Source: CBDFGE01 sp965247055 (GTDB taxonomy: Bacteria; Chloroflexota; Dehalococcoidia; Lucifugimonadales; JAGWBF01). Taken from it: a stretch of 64,000 bases of DNA. A program made the position numbers and the translations under genes. The notes under the pieces were generated by a model. It was given only the letters and a program-made list of their open reading frames with translations, did no database searches and was not told where the DNA came from. Positions 51,924 to 60,954 of the stretch are shown one piece after another. Location of the stretch: contig CBDFGE010000006.1 of NCBI GenBank assembly GCA_965247055.1, positions 558,001 to 622,000 on the forward strand. The letters run 5' to 3'. Position 1 is the stretch's first letter; every line of letters starts with the position of its first letter.

Positions 51924-52415
51924 GAGTAGTCTGTAATCGGTGCGTCCCATTTAGGTTGGTGTGATGGAACCGCTCATCCCACCGTTGGGCCTACTCGTGG
52001 GGCTCTTGTTAGGGACATTGGGGGCTGGTGGCTCAATCCTCACTGTCCCTATTCTCGTCTATGTAGCGGGCTTGAACCCGAAGGTAGCCACTACCGCTTC
52101 ACTGGCAGTGGTGGGGGTAATATCGCTGGGAGGCGTGGCGGCCCATTGGAAAGCTGGGCGGGTCAGGGTAGCTTCCGGTGTAGCCTTGGGGCTCAGTGGT
52201 ATCGTAGGGTCTGTTGGTGGCTCCCACTTGAACCGGGCCGTGGCTTCGGACGTCCTGCTGCTATCCTTAGCAGGACTGATGGTTGTGGCGGCGTGGAGTA
52301 TGTTACGCCGCCGCGAGGAAAGGCCGCCTGATCAGCCACCTGTGGCCGACCATGAGGCGCCTCCGCTCACAATCGCACAGATACGGGTGGAGACGATCAT
52401 CAGGATCGTTATAGT

Positions 52416-52423
52416 GGGCTCGG
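52416..52423 (+). repeat. 8-bp target duplication of IS256 copy C (partner at 53792-53799)
   Basis: GGGCTCGG directly precedes and follows copy C. Removing the IS and one duplication restores the TauE/SafE frame. Confidence 0.92.
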
Positions 52424-53791
52424 AGTAGAGTCCCAGGAAGTGGTGTAACAAGAGGAGAGGGTCTGGATGAAGAGAGACCACCACGTCATCCTTAGCGGGC
52501 AAAGACGAGCCTGAGAAAGGAGGACAACGGTGGTCAAGGAAAGGATGGACCTGCTTGAGCTAATGCGCAAGAGGGGAGTCGACGGTGACGTGGACTTTCT
52601 ACGAGAGGCACTGAGAGTGCTGGTCGAGGAGATCATGGAGGCTGATGTGTCATCGAGGACCGGTGCTGGGTATGGAGAACGCAACCCTGAGCGGGTGACC
52701 CAGCGCAACGGGTACCGGTCTCGAGCATGGGACACTCGCGTAGGGACCATGGAGTTGCAGATACCCAAGCTCAGAGAGGGAAGCTACTTTCCGAGCCTGC
52801 TGGAGCCACGGCGTCGCAGCGAGCGAGCTCTGCTGGCGGTGATCCAGCAGGCGTATGTGGAGGGTGTATCGACGAGGCGAGTGGATGATCTGGTCAAGGC
52901 TCTTGGGTGCGAGGGTATCTCAAAGAGCCAAGTGTCGCGTATCTGCCAGGAGCTGGACGGGGTGGTGGAGAGCTTCCTGGGTCGGCCGCTGGACGGCGGA
53001 TCATATCCCTACCTGTGGCTGGACGCACTAACCCAGAAGGTCAGAGAGGCCGGTAGGATAGTCAACGTCAGCGTGGTGGTGGCGACGGCGGTCAATAGCG
53101 AGGGCAAGCGTGAGATCGTTGGGATGGACGTGGGTACCAGTGAAGACGGCGCCTTCTGGCTGGCCTTCCTGCGCTCACTGGTCGCCAGGGGCCTCGGCGG
53201 GGTGGAACTGGTGGTATTGGACGCTCATCAGGGACTCAGGGATGCCATCGCAACTGTCTTCGGTGGGGCCAGTTGGCAGCGGTGCCGCACCCACTTCATG
53301 ACCAACCTGCTCACTCGGGTCCCCAGGAGCGCTCAGCCCTGGGTGGCCACCATGGTACGCACCATCTACCAGCAGCCGTCCCATCAGGAGGTGCATGCCC
53401 AACTCGAGCGGGTGATTGCTCAGCTCCAGGACCCGTTCCCACAGGGCGCCTCTCGACTGGACGAGGCTGGACCCGACGTCCTGGCCTTCTCCAGCTTCCC
53501 CGTCGCCCACTGGAAGAAGATCTGGTCCAACAACCCCCTGGAGCGTCTCAACAAGGAGATACGGCGCCGCACCGATGTGGTGGGCATCTTCCCTAACCGC
53601 CCAGCTGTCCGTCGCCTGGTCGGCGCCGTCCTAGCTGAGCAGCACGACGAGTGGGCCGTCGGCCGTCGATACATGACACAGGAGGTAACCACCTCCAACG
53701 AAGCTCTACCCAGAGCCGAACTCGCAGAGGCAGCGGCCTAGACGATATCAACAGGATGACGTACTCTTACACCACTCTATGGGACGGGACC
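52424..53791 (+). mobile_element. IS256-family element copy C, 1368 bp
   Basis: The ends are AGTAGAGTCCCAGG and GGGACGGGACC, with inverted repeats sharing GTCCCA and AGTGGTGTAA. Nearly identical to copy A at 244-2990 over its whole length, so both stem from recent transposition. Confidence 0.95.
52530..53741 (+). CDS. IS256-family transposase, copy C
   Basis: The 403-residue transposase is intact, starting at GTG 52530 behind AAAGGAGGACAAC. Catalytic D165, D231 and E338 are kept. Compared with copy A it has few changes: the residue before D231 is Leu here (VVLDAHQG) instead of Ser, PSHQEV replaces PSPQEV, and VLAEQHDEW replaces VLVEQHDEW. The Ser-to-Leu change next to a catalytic Asp might lower activity. 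Confidence 0.94.
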   Translation: MVKERMDLLELMRKRGVDGDVDFLREALRVLVEEIMEADVSSRTGAGYGERNPERVTQRNGYRSRAWDTRVGTMELQIPKLREGSYFPSLLEPRRRSERALLAVIQQAYVEGVSTRRVDDLVKALGCEGISKSQVSRICQELDGVVESFLGRPLDGGSYPYLWLDALTQKVREAGRIVNVSVVVATAVNSEGKREIVGMDVGTSEDGAFWLAFLRSLVARGLGGVELVVLDAHQGLRDAIATVFGGASWQRCRTHFMTNLLTRVPRSAQPWVATMVRTIYQQPSHQEVHAQLERVIAQLQDPFPQGASRLDEAGPDVLAFSSFPVAHWKKIWSNNPLERLNKEIRRRTDVVGIFPNRPAVRRLVGAVLAEQHDEWAVGRRYMTQEVTTSNEALPRAELAEAAA

Positions 53792-54142
53792 GGGCTCGGT
53801 CGTAGGGTTCATAACAGGCTTCTACGGGATTGGGGGAGGATTCATTGTAGTGTCCGCCCTCACTCTGGTTCTGAGGGTTCCCATGAACCAGGCAGTGGGG
53901 ACGTCGCTTCTGGTCATCGTCATCAACTCCGCAGTTGCCCTGGCCTCGAGGCTGGATAAGGGAAGCATCCCGTTGGACGTGGTTGTGCCCTTTGCCTTGG
54001 CAGGACTGGTGGGCGTTATTATAGGCAACCGGATCGCCGGAAGGGTACAGCCGGAGGTGCTGACGCGCTCCTTTGCGGGGGTGATCATGGTTATTGCAGC
54101 CTATACTGCGGTGCGTTCCATCGCCCACTTGTAGCGCATAGG

Positions 54143-56674
54143 CTAGCTCCTGCCGGGAATCAGCCGCCTCAGAATTCGCCTGAAGAGCGCCTTGCGAAGG
54201 GCGGGCCAGGACCGGCGCACGTGGGCGATATCTGGGGGCGTTAGCCTCCCCGGCGGGCCATACCTGCTGGTAACGAACGCGTGGGTTACGCGGGCTACCT
54301 CCTCTGCATGGCCGGGCAGGGCCCCGCTGAGGCGGCGGGAGTACGCCCAGGGGGTGTCCTGGGCGTGCACGGCCACTCCTGCCAGTCGCCCCAGGAAGCA
54401 CATGACAGCGTAGCTGACTGTGACGTACCCCAGTCTGGACACGCTCCACCTCGCGTAGGAGACGGCGCCCACGGGTGCCAGCAGCGCCAGCGACAGGCCG
54501 ATGCCCAGAAACGTCCACGGTGAGGATGGGAACCCCGGCCCGCCGCCGGAACCCTCGTCCCCTATTGGGGCCGTCGCCAGCTCGCCGAGACCGTCGGACT
54601 CGGCCTCAAACCCGCCTCCTGACAGTCCCAATAGCTCCTGGCATTCCGGTATCAGGTCGGCAAACTCGTCGAGGCAGAGCAGCTCGGCCTCATCTAAAAG
54701 GCCCTCGAACCTGCCCTCCCGCCGGACTCCCAGGGGCTCCAGCGCCTCCTGGACGTCTGCAGGCGTCGGCTCGAACTCGACCCATCCGTAATCGGGGAAG
54801 TACACCTCCGGCCAGGCGTGATAGTGTCGCGCCTGCACCTCCCACACCCCTCGGCCTTCGTCCCAGACGCCCGGCGCGAACCCTATCACGAGACGGGCAG
54901 GGATGTCCAGGGAACGCAGCATGGTGATCATGGCCGAGGCGTAGTTCTGGCAGAAGCCCCTCCGCTGCTCTAGAAAGAACTCCACCCAGTCCTTGCCTTC
55001 CGGCGGGAGCTCAACGTCCAGCGTGTAGGTGAGGCCGCGGAGATAGTCCTGGATGGCCAGCGCCTTGTCGTAGGGATTGTCCGCGTCTTTGGTCAGCTCC
55101 TCGGCCAGAGCTCTCACACTCGCGGGAAACTGGGGCGGCAACTGGAGATATCTGTCTGCTACCCAGTCGGGATAGTCCTGCCCGACGTTCCGAAGCGCGG
55201 CAGGGATAGATTGGGAGACGGAGCCTACGGTTGCGTATTGTCTGTATGGCAGCAGTTTATGCTCTCCCACCAGGGCGAGAGGCGGGCCGGGAGCTGAATC
55301 TATCCGCTTTACCGTTATGTAGGGCGCTCCGAGGCCGGGGGACCCTTGGCCCGCTTCACCGGCCACAGCTACAGGAGACGTGGGGCGAAAGCCGAGGGAG
55401 CGGAGGTTACCGGGAGTGCCAGAAGAGGGAGAATTGTCCCTGGGAGTCGCCCCTTCATCCTCGGCGGCCCGGGCTTCTCTGCCGGATGAAAGCAACGAGA
55501 CCAGGCCCTCCCGGTACTCCATCAGCTCTGGGGGGAGGTGACTTTGCTGGGGGTCCTGGAGGTAGAGCCTGAAGGCCGCCTCGGGCGATAGCTCCACCTT
55601 GGATAAGATGTCCGCCCCCAGCGGCTCCCCCACCGAGACCAGCCCGCTGCCCCTGGAATACATCCTCACGCCGATCTCCACTTCCTTACGCGCCTTCAGG
55701 CCCTCTACCTGCTGCTCCAGGGGGACCTCGGCCAGTCCCCTGGTCACGGGGGCCGTTTCGCTCTCCCATCTGCTGCCGGTGTACGTCTCGTAGACCTGCA
55801 CCCTCCAGCGGTATGGCTGCCGGGATTTGACCACGAACAGCACCTCGTCCCCGAGCTGGATGGGACCGTCGTAGGACAGCTCCCTGGGCGCAGAGAAGGA
55901 GGGCCATTCCTTCCGGTTTGGTACCGCGGAGAAGAGGATCGTCCAGTGCTCACGAAACGAGTACCACGGTCCCTCAAACTTCGAGCCCAGAGGGATAACT
56001 ATCCCCTCGGGCGTGGGGCTCTTCCACGCGGCTCCCACCGATGCCGACATCAGTAACACCCCGGCCGCCAGGGTACCCAGTAGTGAGGTTCGCCATCCCT
56101 GAAGGGCCCACTGGCGCTTGTAACGATAGGCGATGCCCGGTGCCGAAGCCAGCAGGTACACGAAGAAGTACCAGTAGAAGTCCTCTGGCAGGAAGGTGAG
56201 CACCACCAGGAGGACGCCCAGACCCGGGAGGGCGGCCAGTGGAGCAAGGGAGTGCCGGTATGCCAGCCACACGCTGGTGTGCGTCATCCAGAGGGTTATG
56301 GCGATTAGCCCCACCCCAGTCATAGCCGTCCCCAGGTGGCCCTCCCCGCCCCCTATGGCCCCGAACCACGAGCTGAGCTGGCTTCCCAGGTCAGAGGGGC
56401 CGCTGTTCCCGGCGAGGGTGAACGTGCCCAACAGAAAGGCGACCACCAGGCCCAATAGCAGCACCACTGTATGGCCGATCCACCAGGGCACCCTGCTCTG
56501 CGCCAAAAGCGCCCACGGTATCAGCGAGGCCAGAACCAGGGCCTTCAGGGAAGGCAACCCGGTGACCCAGTCGGCCGCCTCGATGGCCGAGGCGGTGACC
56601 AGCAGAGGAAGGGCCAGCAGGATGAGGACCAGCTCGTGCCTGATGAGCGGGTATCTGCTACGGTCCGACCGCAA
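54143..56674 (-). CDS. TgpA-like transglutaminase-domain membrane protein
   Basis: The 843-residue protein has an N-terminal bundle of about seven membrane segments (to residue 210), a long extracytoplasmic part and a transglutaminase core. The catalytic Cys is in RRGFCQNYASAMITMLRSLDIPARLVIGFAPG near 575, His in RHYHAWPEVYFPDYGW near 620 with the Asp just after, then FEPTP. One further membrane segment near 730 precedes a cytoplasmic DUF4129-like tail. TTG 56674 follows GAGGTAAGG. It is the last gene of the MoxR-DUF58-TgpA operon. Confidence 0.88.
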   Translation of the reverse strand: MRSDRSRYPLIRHELVLILLALPLLVTASAIEAADWVTGLPSLKALVLASLIPWALLAQSRVPWWIGHTVVLLLGLVVAFLLGTFTLAGNSGPSDLGSQLSSWFGAIGGGEGHLGTAMTGVGLIAITLWMTHTSVWLAYRHSLAPLAALPGLGVLLVVLTFLPEDFYWYFFVYLLASAPGIAYRYKRQWALQGWRTSLLGTLAAGVLLMSASVGAAWKSPTPEGIVIPLGSKFEGPWYSFREHWTILFSAVPNRKEWPSFSAPRELSYDGPIQLGDEVLFVVKSRQPYRWRVQVYETYTGSRWESETAPVTRGLAEVPLEQQVEGLKARKEVEIGVRMYSRGSGLVSVGEPLGADILSKVELSPEAAFRLYLQDPQQSHLPPELMEYREGLVSLLSSGREARAAEDEGATPRDNSPSSGTPGNLRSLGFRPTSPVAVAGEAGQGSPGLGAPYITVKRIDSAPGPPLALVGEHKLLPYRQYATVGSVSQSIPAALRNVGQDYPDWVADRYLQLPPQFPASVRALAEELTKDADNPYDKALAIQDYLRGLTYTLDVELPPEGKDWVEFFLEQRRGFCQNYASAMITMLRSLDIPARLVIGFAPGVWDEGRGVWEVQARHYHAWPEVYFPDYGWVEFEPTPADVQEALEPLGVRREGRFEGLLDEAELLCLDEFADLIPECQELLGLSGGGFEAESDGLGELATAPIGDEGSGGGPGFPSSPWTFLGIGLSLALLAPVGAVSYARWSVSRLGYVTVSYAVMCFLGRLAGVAVHAQDTPWAYSRRLSGALPGHAEEVARVTHAFVTSRYGPPGRLTPPDIAHVRRSWPALRKALFRRILRRLIPGRS

Positions 56675-56693
56675 CGTGCCTTACCTCGTCACC

Positions 56694-57914
56694 TCAATAG
56701 CTCGCGAGTCGATGGAGCACACTCCCAAGAGTGGCGGACAGGTCTTCCCCTCGTCTTACCATGAAGGCCCACTCCTGAACCTCCGCCCTGGTGCCGGAGA
56801 GCCAGCGGGAATCGGGCAACCTGCCGAAGCTGGCGGCATCGAGGAAGATGGGCACAACCCGTATTCCCCGCCGTGCCAGGAACCGGAATATGCTGTCCAT
56901 GTTCTGGCCCGGCCAAGGCGCCACAACTATGGCCACCGTACCCGCTCCCAGGTTGGCGCTCTCGTGGGCCATGAGACTTGGCAGGGTCGTGTTGCCCTTC
57001 GCCGTGACCTGGGCCAGGGCGCCCAGCAGGCCCCACAAATGGTTGGGGTCCTTGCGGGGGGACAGGCGGTAAAGCTGGTCTCCCTGGGCCACCAGGCCGA
57101 CGGCGTGTCCGGCGCCGATGAGGCCCTTGGCCAGGGACGCGGCGATGGTGATACTGTACTCCTCGGTGCCGTTGTCCCCCGTCCCCGCCTGGACGTCCCC
57201 CTGCAGGTCCACGAAAAGCCATATCTCGTTAATTCCCGCCCCTTCGAACTCCTTGGTCATCAGATGACCGAGGCGTGCCGTAGTGGGCCAGTGGATATGG
57301 GTCATACTGTCCCCGGGTATGTACTCGCGCACCATCGAAGCGACGGGGCTGTGGCCCACAAGCTGCCCCGATTCCCCCGGCTCTCCGCCGCTGGCCTGGC
57401 CCTCGACCGTTGCCCTGGTCAGTTCCACGGTCGCAGGGTACACCAGGATGTGCTGGGGCCGGCCAACGCGGCACTCCAGGCGCAACAGGCCCGAGGGATC
57501 GCTGGCTGCTATGGCGAGGGACCCCAGACTGTTCAGTCCCCGGCGGTGGCACACGCCCGGGACGGTCCACGTGGAGGTACCACGGGGCCGTAAGCTGAGC
57601 TCCTGTTCGTGGATCGCGGTGAAGTCGCCGGCGAGGCGCACGTGGAGGCCGAGACGGGGCAGTCCCAGCTTCTCCCTCACGGCCACCTCGATGGGCACCG
57701 TCTGCCCGACCTGGGGATGGATGTTGAGCTCCTGGACCCGAGCATCAAGCCCCCGGCTCTGGACCCAGGTCCATAGATACCCCAGTACAGCGCCTCCGCT
57801 TATCACGTAGACGAGCCAGTAGAGAGGCTGAAAGCCGCTTATCATGGCCAGGACCAGCAGAGTCGAGGGTGTCCCCACCAACCAGAGGGTCTTTATGATG
57901 CCCGGAGCTCGCAT
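56694..57914 (-). CDS. DUF58 family protein
   Basis: The 406-residue protein has two N-terminal membrane segments (about residues 10-50) and the DUF58 core REYIPGDSMTHIHWPTTARLGHLMTKEFEGAG near 220, with a VWA-like fold after it. DUF58 proteins are encoded between MoxR ATPases and TgpA-like proteins, probably as the VWA client of the ATPase. ATG 57914. The downstream gene starts 20 bp after its stop. Confidence 0.88.
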   Translation of the reverse strand: MRAPGIIKTLWLVGTPSTLLVLAMISGFQPLYWLVYVISGGAVLGYLWTWVQSRGLDARVQELNIHPQVGQTVPIEVAVREKLGLPRLGLHVRLAGDFTAIHEQELSLRPRGTSTWTVPGVCHRRGLNSLGSLAIAASDPSGLLRLECRVGRPQHILVYPATVELTRATVEGQASGGEPGESGQLVGHSPVASMVREYIPGDSMTHIHWPTTARLGHLMTKEFEGAGINEIWLFVDLQGDVQAGTGDNGTEEYSITIAASLAKGLIGAGHAVGLVAQGDQLYRLSPRKDPNHLWGLLGALAQVTAKGNTTLPSLMAHESANLGAGTVAIVVAPWPGQNMDSIFRFLARRGIRVVPIFLDAASFGRLPDSRWLSGTRAEVQEWAFMVRRGEDLSATLGSVLHRLASY

Positions 57915-57997
57915 GATAGACCCCCAGCCGTTGAAGCGCCGTATCGAGGAGCGCTACGCTATGGTTGCGAAAGCTTTGCCCTGTGTCTTGGAGCCGG

Positions 57998-59005
57998 CTA
58001 CCTCGCTCTTCTGCCGGCGCCGGGGATGGGAACCCTGTCTATGGGCAGCGCCCCGGGGACCACCACCGACTCCAGAATCTGCTGGATAGTCTCTTCCTCA
58101 TTCATGCCGGTACGTCCGTCGGCGGTAAGGACCATCCGGTGACCCAGTACCGCTGATGCTACTGCCTTGATGTCGTCGGGGACGACGAAATCCCGGCCCT
58201 CCAGCAAAGCCCAGGACTGGGCTATGGCCAGGAGACCAAGGGAGGCCCGAGGCGATGCCCCCAGGTACACCTCGGAGTGGGTCCGGGTGGCGTTGACCAG
58301 CTTTACTATGTACTGCTTGACCAGCCGGTCGACGTAGACCTCACGCACGGATTGTTGGGCCAGCCGTATCTCCTCCTCGCTGGCCACCTGGTCAATAGTA
58401 TCGATGGGGTGAACTGGGAACTGCCGCTCCAGGATGGATAGCTCTTCCTCCTCGGTGGGATAGTCCAGCACGACCCGCAGCAAGAAGCGGTCTAGCTCGG
58501 TCTCGGGTAGGGGGAAGGTGCCGCCGTGCTCGGTCGGGTTCCGAGTGGCCAGCACCACGAAGGGCTCGGGAGTGGGATGGGTCACACCCTCGATGGTGAT
58601 CTGGTGCTCCTCCATGCACTCCAGCAGGGCCGACTGGGTCTTGGGAGAGGCCCGGTTCACCTCGTCCACCAGGACGATGTTGGCCATTACCGGACCCGGC
58701 CGGAAGTGAAACTCCTGGGTCTTCTGGTCGAAGACGTAAACCCCGGTGATGTCGCTGGGCAGAAGATCGGCGGTGCACTGGATGCGCCGGAAGGATGCGC
58801 CGATGGACCTGGCCATGCTCCTGGCGAACATGGTCTTGCCGACGCCCGGGACGCCCTCGATCAGGATATGGCCCCGGGAGAGGAGGGACGCCACACCCAG
58901 CTTCACCGTGTAGTCCTTGCCTACGATGACCTTCTTTACGTTGGCGACTATCCTGGAGCCGGTCCCCAGCGCCTGCGTCAGATGGTCGTCATGGCTATCG
59001 GTCAT
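57998..59005 (-). CDS. MoxR family AAA+ ATPase
   Basis: The 335-residue ATPase has Walker A GVPGVGKTMFARSMA near residue 55 and Walker B NIVLVDEVNRASPKTQSALLECMEEHQ near 118. Sensor 1 is in VLATRNPTEHGGTFPLPETELDRF, and the C-terminal lid carries GASPRASLGLLAIAQSWALLEGRDFV. ATG 59005 follows GGGAGTTGG. It is the first gene of the operon and probably a chaperone for the DUF58 or TgpA partner. A second, CoxD-type MoxR lies at 21350. Confidence 0.92.
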   Translation of the reverse strand: MTDSHDDHLTQALGTGSRIVANVKKVIVGKDYTVKLGVASLLSRGHILIEGVPGVGKTMFARSMARSIGASFRRIQCTADLLPSDITGVYVFDQKTQEFHFRPGPVMANIVLVDEVNRASPKTQSALLECMEEHQITIEGVTHPTPEPFVVLATRNPTEHGGTFPLPETELDRFLLRVVLDYPTEEEELSILERQFPVHPIDTIDQVASEEEIRLAQQSVREVYVDRLVKQYIVKLVNATRTHSEVYLGASPRASLGLLAIAQSWALLEGRDFVVPDDIKAVASAVLGHRMVLTADGRTGMNEEETIQQILESVVVPGALPIDRVPIPGAGRRAR

Positions 59006-59330
59006 GTGCCCAACTCCCGGGGGTGCTTTCTCGACCCGTACGGGGAACTCCGCAATGGACGCCGTTGGAGAGGATCCCCGTTTGGGGTGCGCGCGAAAGT
59101 GCCGCCCTCATAGGCCAGAAGGTAGCTCGGCTTCAGGGATACTACTATCCGGCGTTAGCCCTTGTCAAGAGCATGCACTGGTACGGTACAAGGTGTACAT
59201 GTAACTCCTTCCCACTGGAGCTGAGCTCGCGTCCTCCGCTGAAGCGGGGGACTCGCCTGCGGGGGAGCGCACGCCAAGGGGCGTGGAAGCGACCGGGGGG
59301 GGACCGTGCTGCGTGGTGGGGTGCAGGCTG
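59006..59330 (-). other. Intergenic stretch upstream of moxR
   Basis: No gene recognised. It must contain the moxR promoter; no consensus pair was found. GC-rich runs near 59230-59320 look like decayed or non-coding sequence. Confidence 0.5.
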
Positions 59331-59357
59331 ATGGGGGCGGCTCTCAGCCGCCCCCAT
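59331..59357 (-). terminator. Hairpin after the HgdB-like gene
   Basis: ATGGGGGCGGCT and its exact complement form a 12-bp stem with the loop CTC, 16 bp after the stop of the minus-strand gene. A T-run is missing, so termination may be partial. Confidence 0.65.
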
Positions 59358-59372
59358 CCCCTGTGGGCTGAG

Positions 59373-60920
59373 CTATCGTTTGACGTGCTTGGCCAAGTCG
59401 GCGACCACGTTGGCCGCGGTGCTGATGCCGTGGTGCTGGGGCATCCTGTACATGCCGCTGCTGTACTTGGGGTGCTTGGCGATGTACTCCCGTACCTGCT
59501 CCACGGTAACGTTGTGCTCCTTCAGCGTGCCCTGAAACTCCTCTCGTGACTTCATCTTGGCCTCGTAGAGCTTCATCTGGACACGGCTCTTGACGTTTAT
59601 CTCACCGTCGCCGGAGGTCTCTATGGGTATGTATATCGCCTCTTTGTAGTCCGCCACCACCTTGCTCTGGACGCCGTCGCTCATAGTACTGGGCATGCAG
59701 CCGAAGGGCTTGAGGGAGATGACCATCTGAGCGTGCTTATCCTTGGCAGCCATGATGTTCTTGCCAATCTCCAGGTGGCCCTCGCCACCCTTGAGGTGCG
59801 TGTTGTAGTAGGCCTTGGCATACTCCGCCAGCTTCTTCTGGTTGGGCAGGGAGTCCGTCTTGAAGCCCAGGGCCCACCGATACAGGTTATACCAGCGCCT
59901 GAAGACGAACTTGGCCAGGTTCAGCTTCCGGATCGTCTTCTTCTTGGTGGGGTCAATCCGAAGCTTCTCTTCCGCGGTGTGGGTGGCCGAAAAGATGAGG
60001 TATTCTATCCACGTGCCAATAGGCTCGACCATCACCTCGGCCCCCTCGGACTCCAGCCAGTTGAACATGTGGTAGTTGCCATCGCCTTCGGTGGTCTGGG
60101 CCCAGAACTCGCCGGTGATCTTCACCTTGGGCTTGAGCCGGGTGTAGTCCACCCTGATGGCCTTGAACATCTTCCTGACCTTGCGCAGTGCCCGAAAGAT
60201 GGAGCGCTTTTCCCTGAGGGCGTCCCCCATGATCACCTTGGCTTCCTCAATCACCTGGTCAGTCTCTCCCTTGTTTATCTCGTAGGGGCGGATTTTGTAC
60301 CCGAGCTCGTTGATCATATCCGCTACCATGATGGCCTTGAGTAGAGTAATCGCGAACTTGGCGTTAAGCTCCAGGGCCGCCTCTCCACCACTCTGGCTAA
60401 GACCTCCCGACTGCTGGAACAGCAGCACCCTGAACTCGCCAAAGCCCGAGTCTCGCAGCGCCTTCCGGTACTCCGCTTCGTACATGCCGAAGCGGCAGGG
60501 CCCGCAGGCCCCGGCGGTGACGTATACGTAGCGGTCCTCGATCTTCTCCTCGCCGGCCTCCTTGAGCTCCTGGAGGTATTTCACCAGAGTACCCACTGTG
60601 TAGTAGGTAGGGTTGCACTGACCCCGATTGCCGAACTCCTTGCCTACGGACAGGGCATCGTTATCCGCAGTAGGCAAGCGGCGTAGTTTATACCCCAGTC
60701 CTCGCATCGCTTCCAGTGCCAGCTCCTCGTGGGCTACCGTCAGACCACCAAACAGAATCGTGGTGGAGTCTTTCTGGTCCTTCGTCCAGGGCCGCTCGTA
60801 GGGCTTCTGGAAGTGGTGCTCGAGCTCCTTCTCCTCGATGCCCATCTCCTTGCGGAGTTGCGCTTCGTACTCCTGGGTCCTTGCCTCGATCTCCTGCTTG
60901 TCCATGACTTTTGCCATCAC
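59373..60920 (-). CDS. HgdB-like / 2-hydroxyacyl-CoA dehydratase-related protein
   Basis: The 515-residue protein is the usual partner of the large activase upstream. It has TTILFGGLTVAHEELALEAMRGLGY near residue 53, NRGQCNPTYYTVG near 98 and TAGACGPCRFGMYEAEYRKAL near 133. FGCMPSTMSDGVQSKVV follows near 415. The Cys residues in QCNP, ACGPC and FGCMPS are candidate iron-sulfur ligands. Related enzymes dehydrate 2-hydroxyacyl-CoAs or reduce aryl-CoA by ATP-driven electron transfer; the substrate here is unknown. In-frame ATGs lie at 60920 and 60917. Encoded 34 bp after the activase on the same strand. Confidence 0.78.
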   Translation of the reverse strand: MMAKVMDKQEIEARTQEYEAQLRKEMGIEEKELEHHFQKPYERPWTKDQKDSTTILFGGLTVAHEELALEAMRGLGYKLRRLPTADNDALSVGKEFGNRGQCNPTYYTVGTLVKYLQELKEAGEEKIEDRYVYVTAGACGPCRFGMYEAEYRKALRDSGFGEFRVLLFQQSGGLSQSGGEAALELNAKFAITLLKAIMVADMINELGYKIRPYEINKGETDQVIEEAKVIMGDALREKRSIFRALRKVRKMFKAIRVDYTRLKPKVKITGEFWAQTTEGDGNYHMFNWLESEGAEVMVEPIGTWIEYLIFSATHTAEEKLRIDPTKKKTIRKLNLAKFVFRRWYNLYRWALGFKTDSLPNQKKLAEYAKAYYNTHLKGGEGHLEIGKNIMAAKDKHAQMVISLKPFGCMPSTMSDGVQSKVVADYKEAIYIPIETSGDGEINVKSRVQMKLYEAKMKSREEFQGTLKEHNVTVEQVREYIAKHPKYSSGMYRMPQHHGISTAANVVADLAKHVKR

Positions 60921-60954
60921 GAGTCCTCCAGTGATTCGTTATTCCGCGGTGGTC

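Larger units (their letters stand above)
51961..54134 (+). pseudogene. TauE/SafE family permease, split by IS256 copy C
   Basis: The frame begins GTG 51961 / ATG 51964 (MEPLIPPLGLLVGLLLGTLGAGGSIL) and is cut at 52423. It resumes at 53800 with VGFITGFYGIGGGFIVVSAL. The joined parts (463 + 335 nt) are exactly 266 codons in one frame, a normal length for this eight-helix family. The repeated G-x-G-G-G motif occurs once in each half (GTLGAGGSIL, GFYGIGGGFI), as expected. TauE/SafE proteins move sulfonates, sulfite or organic anions. The insertion inactivates the gene. Confidence 0.88.
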
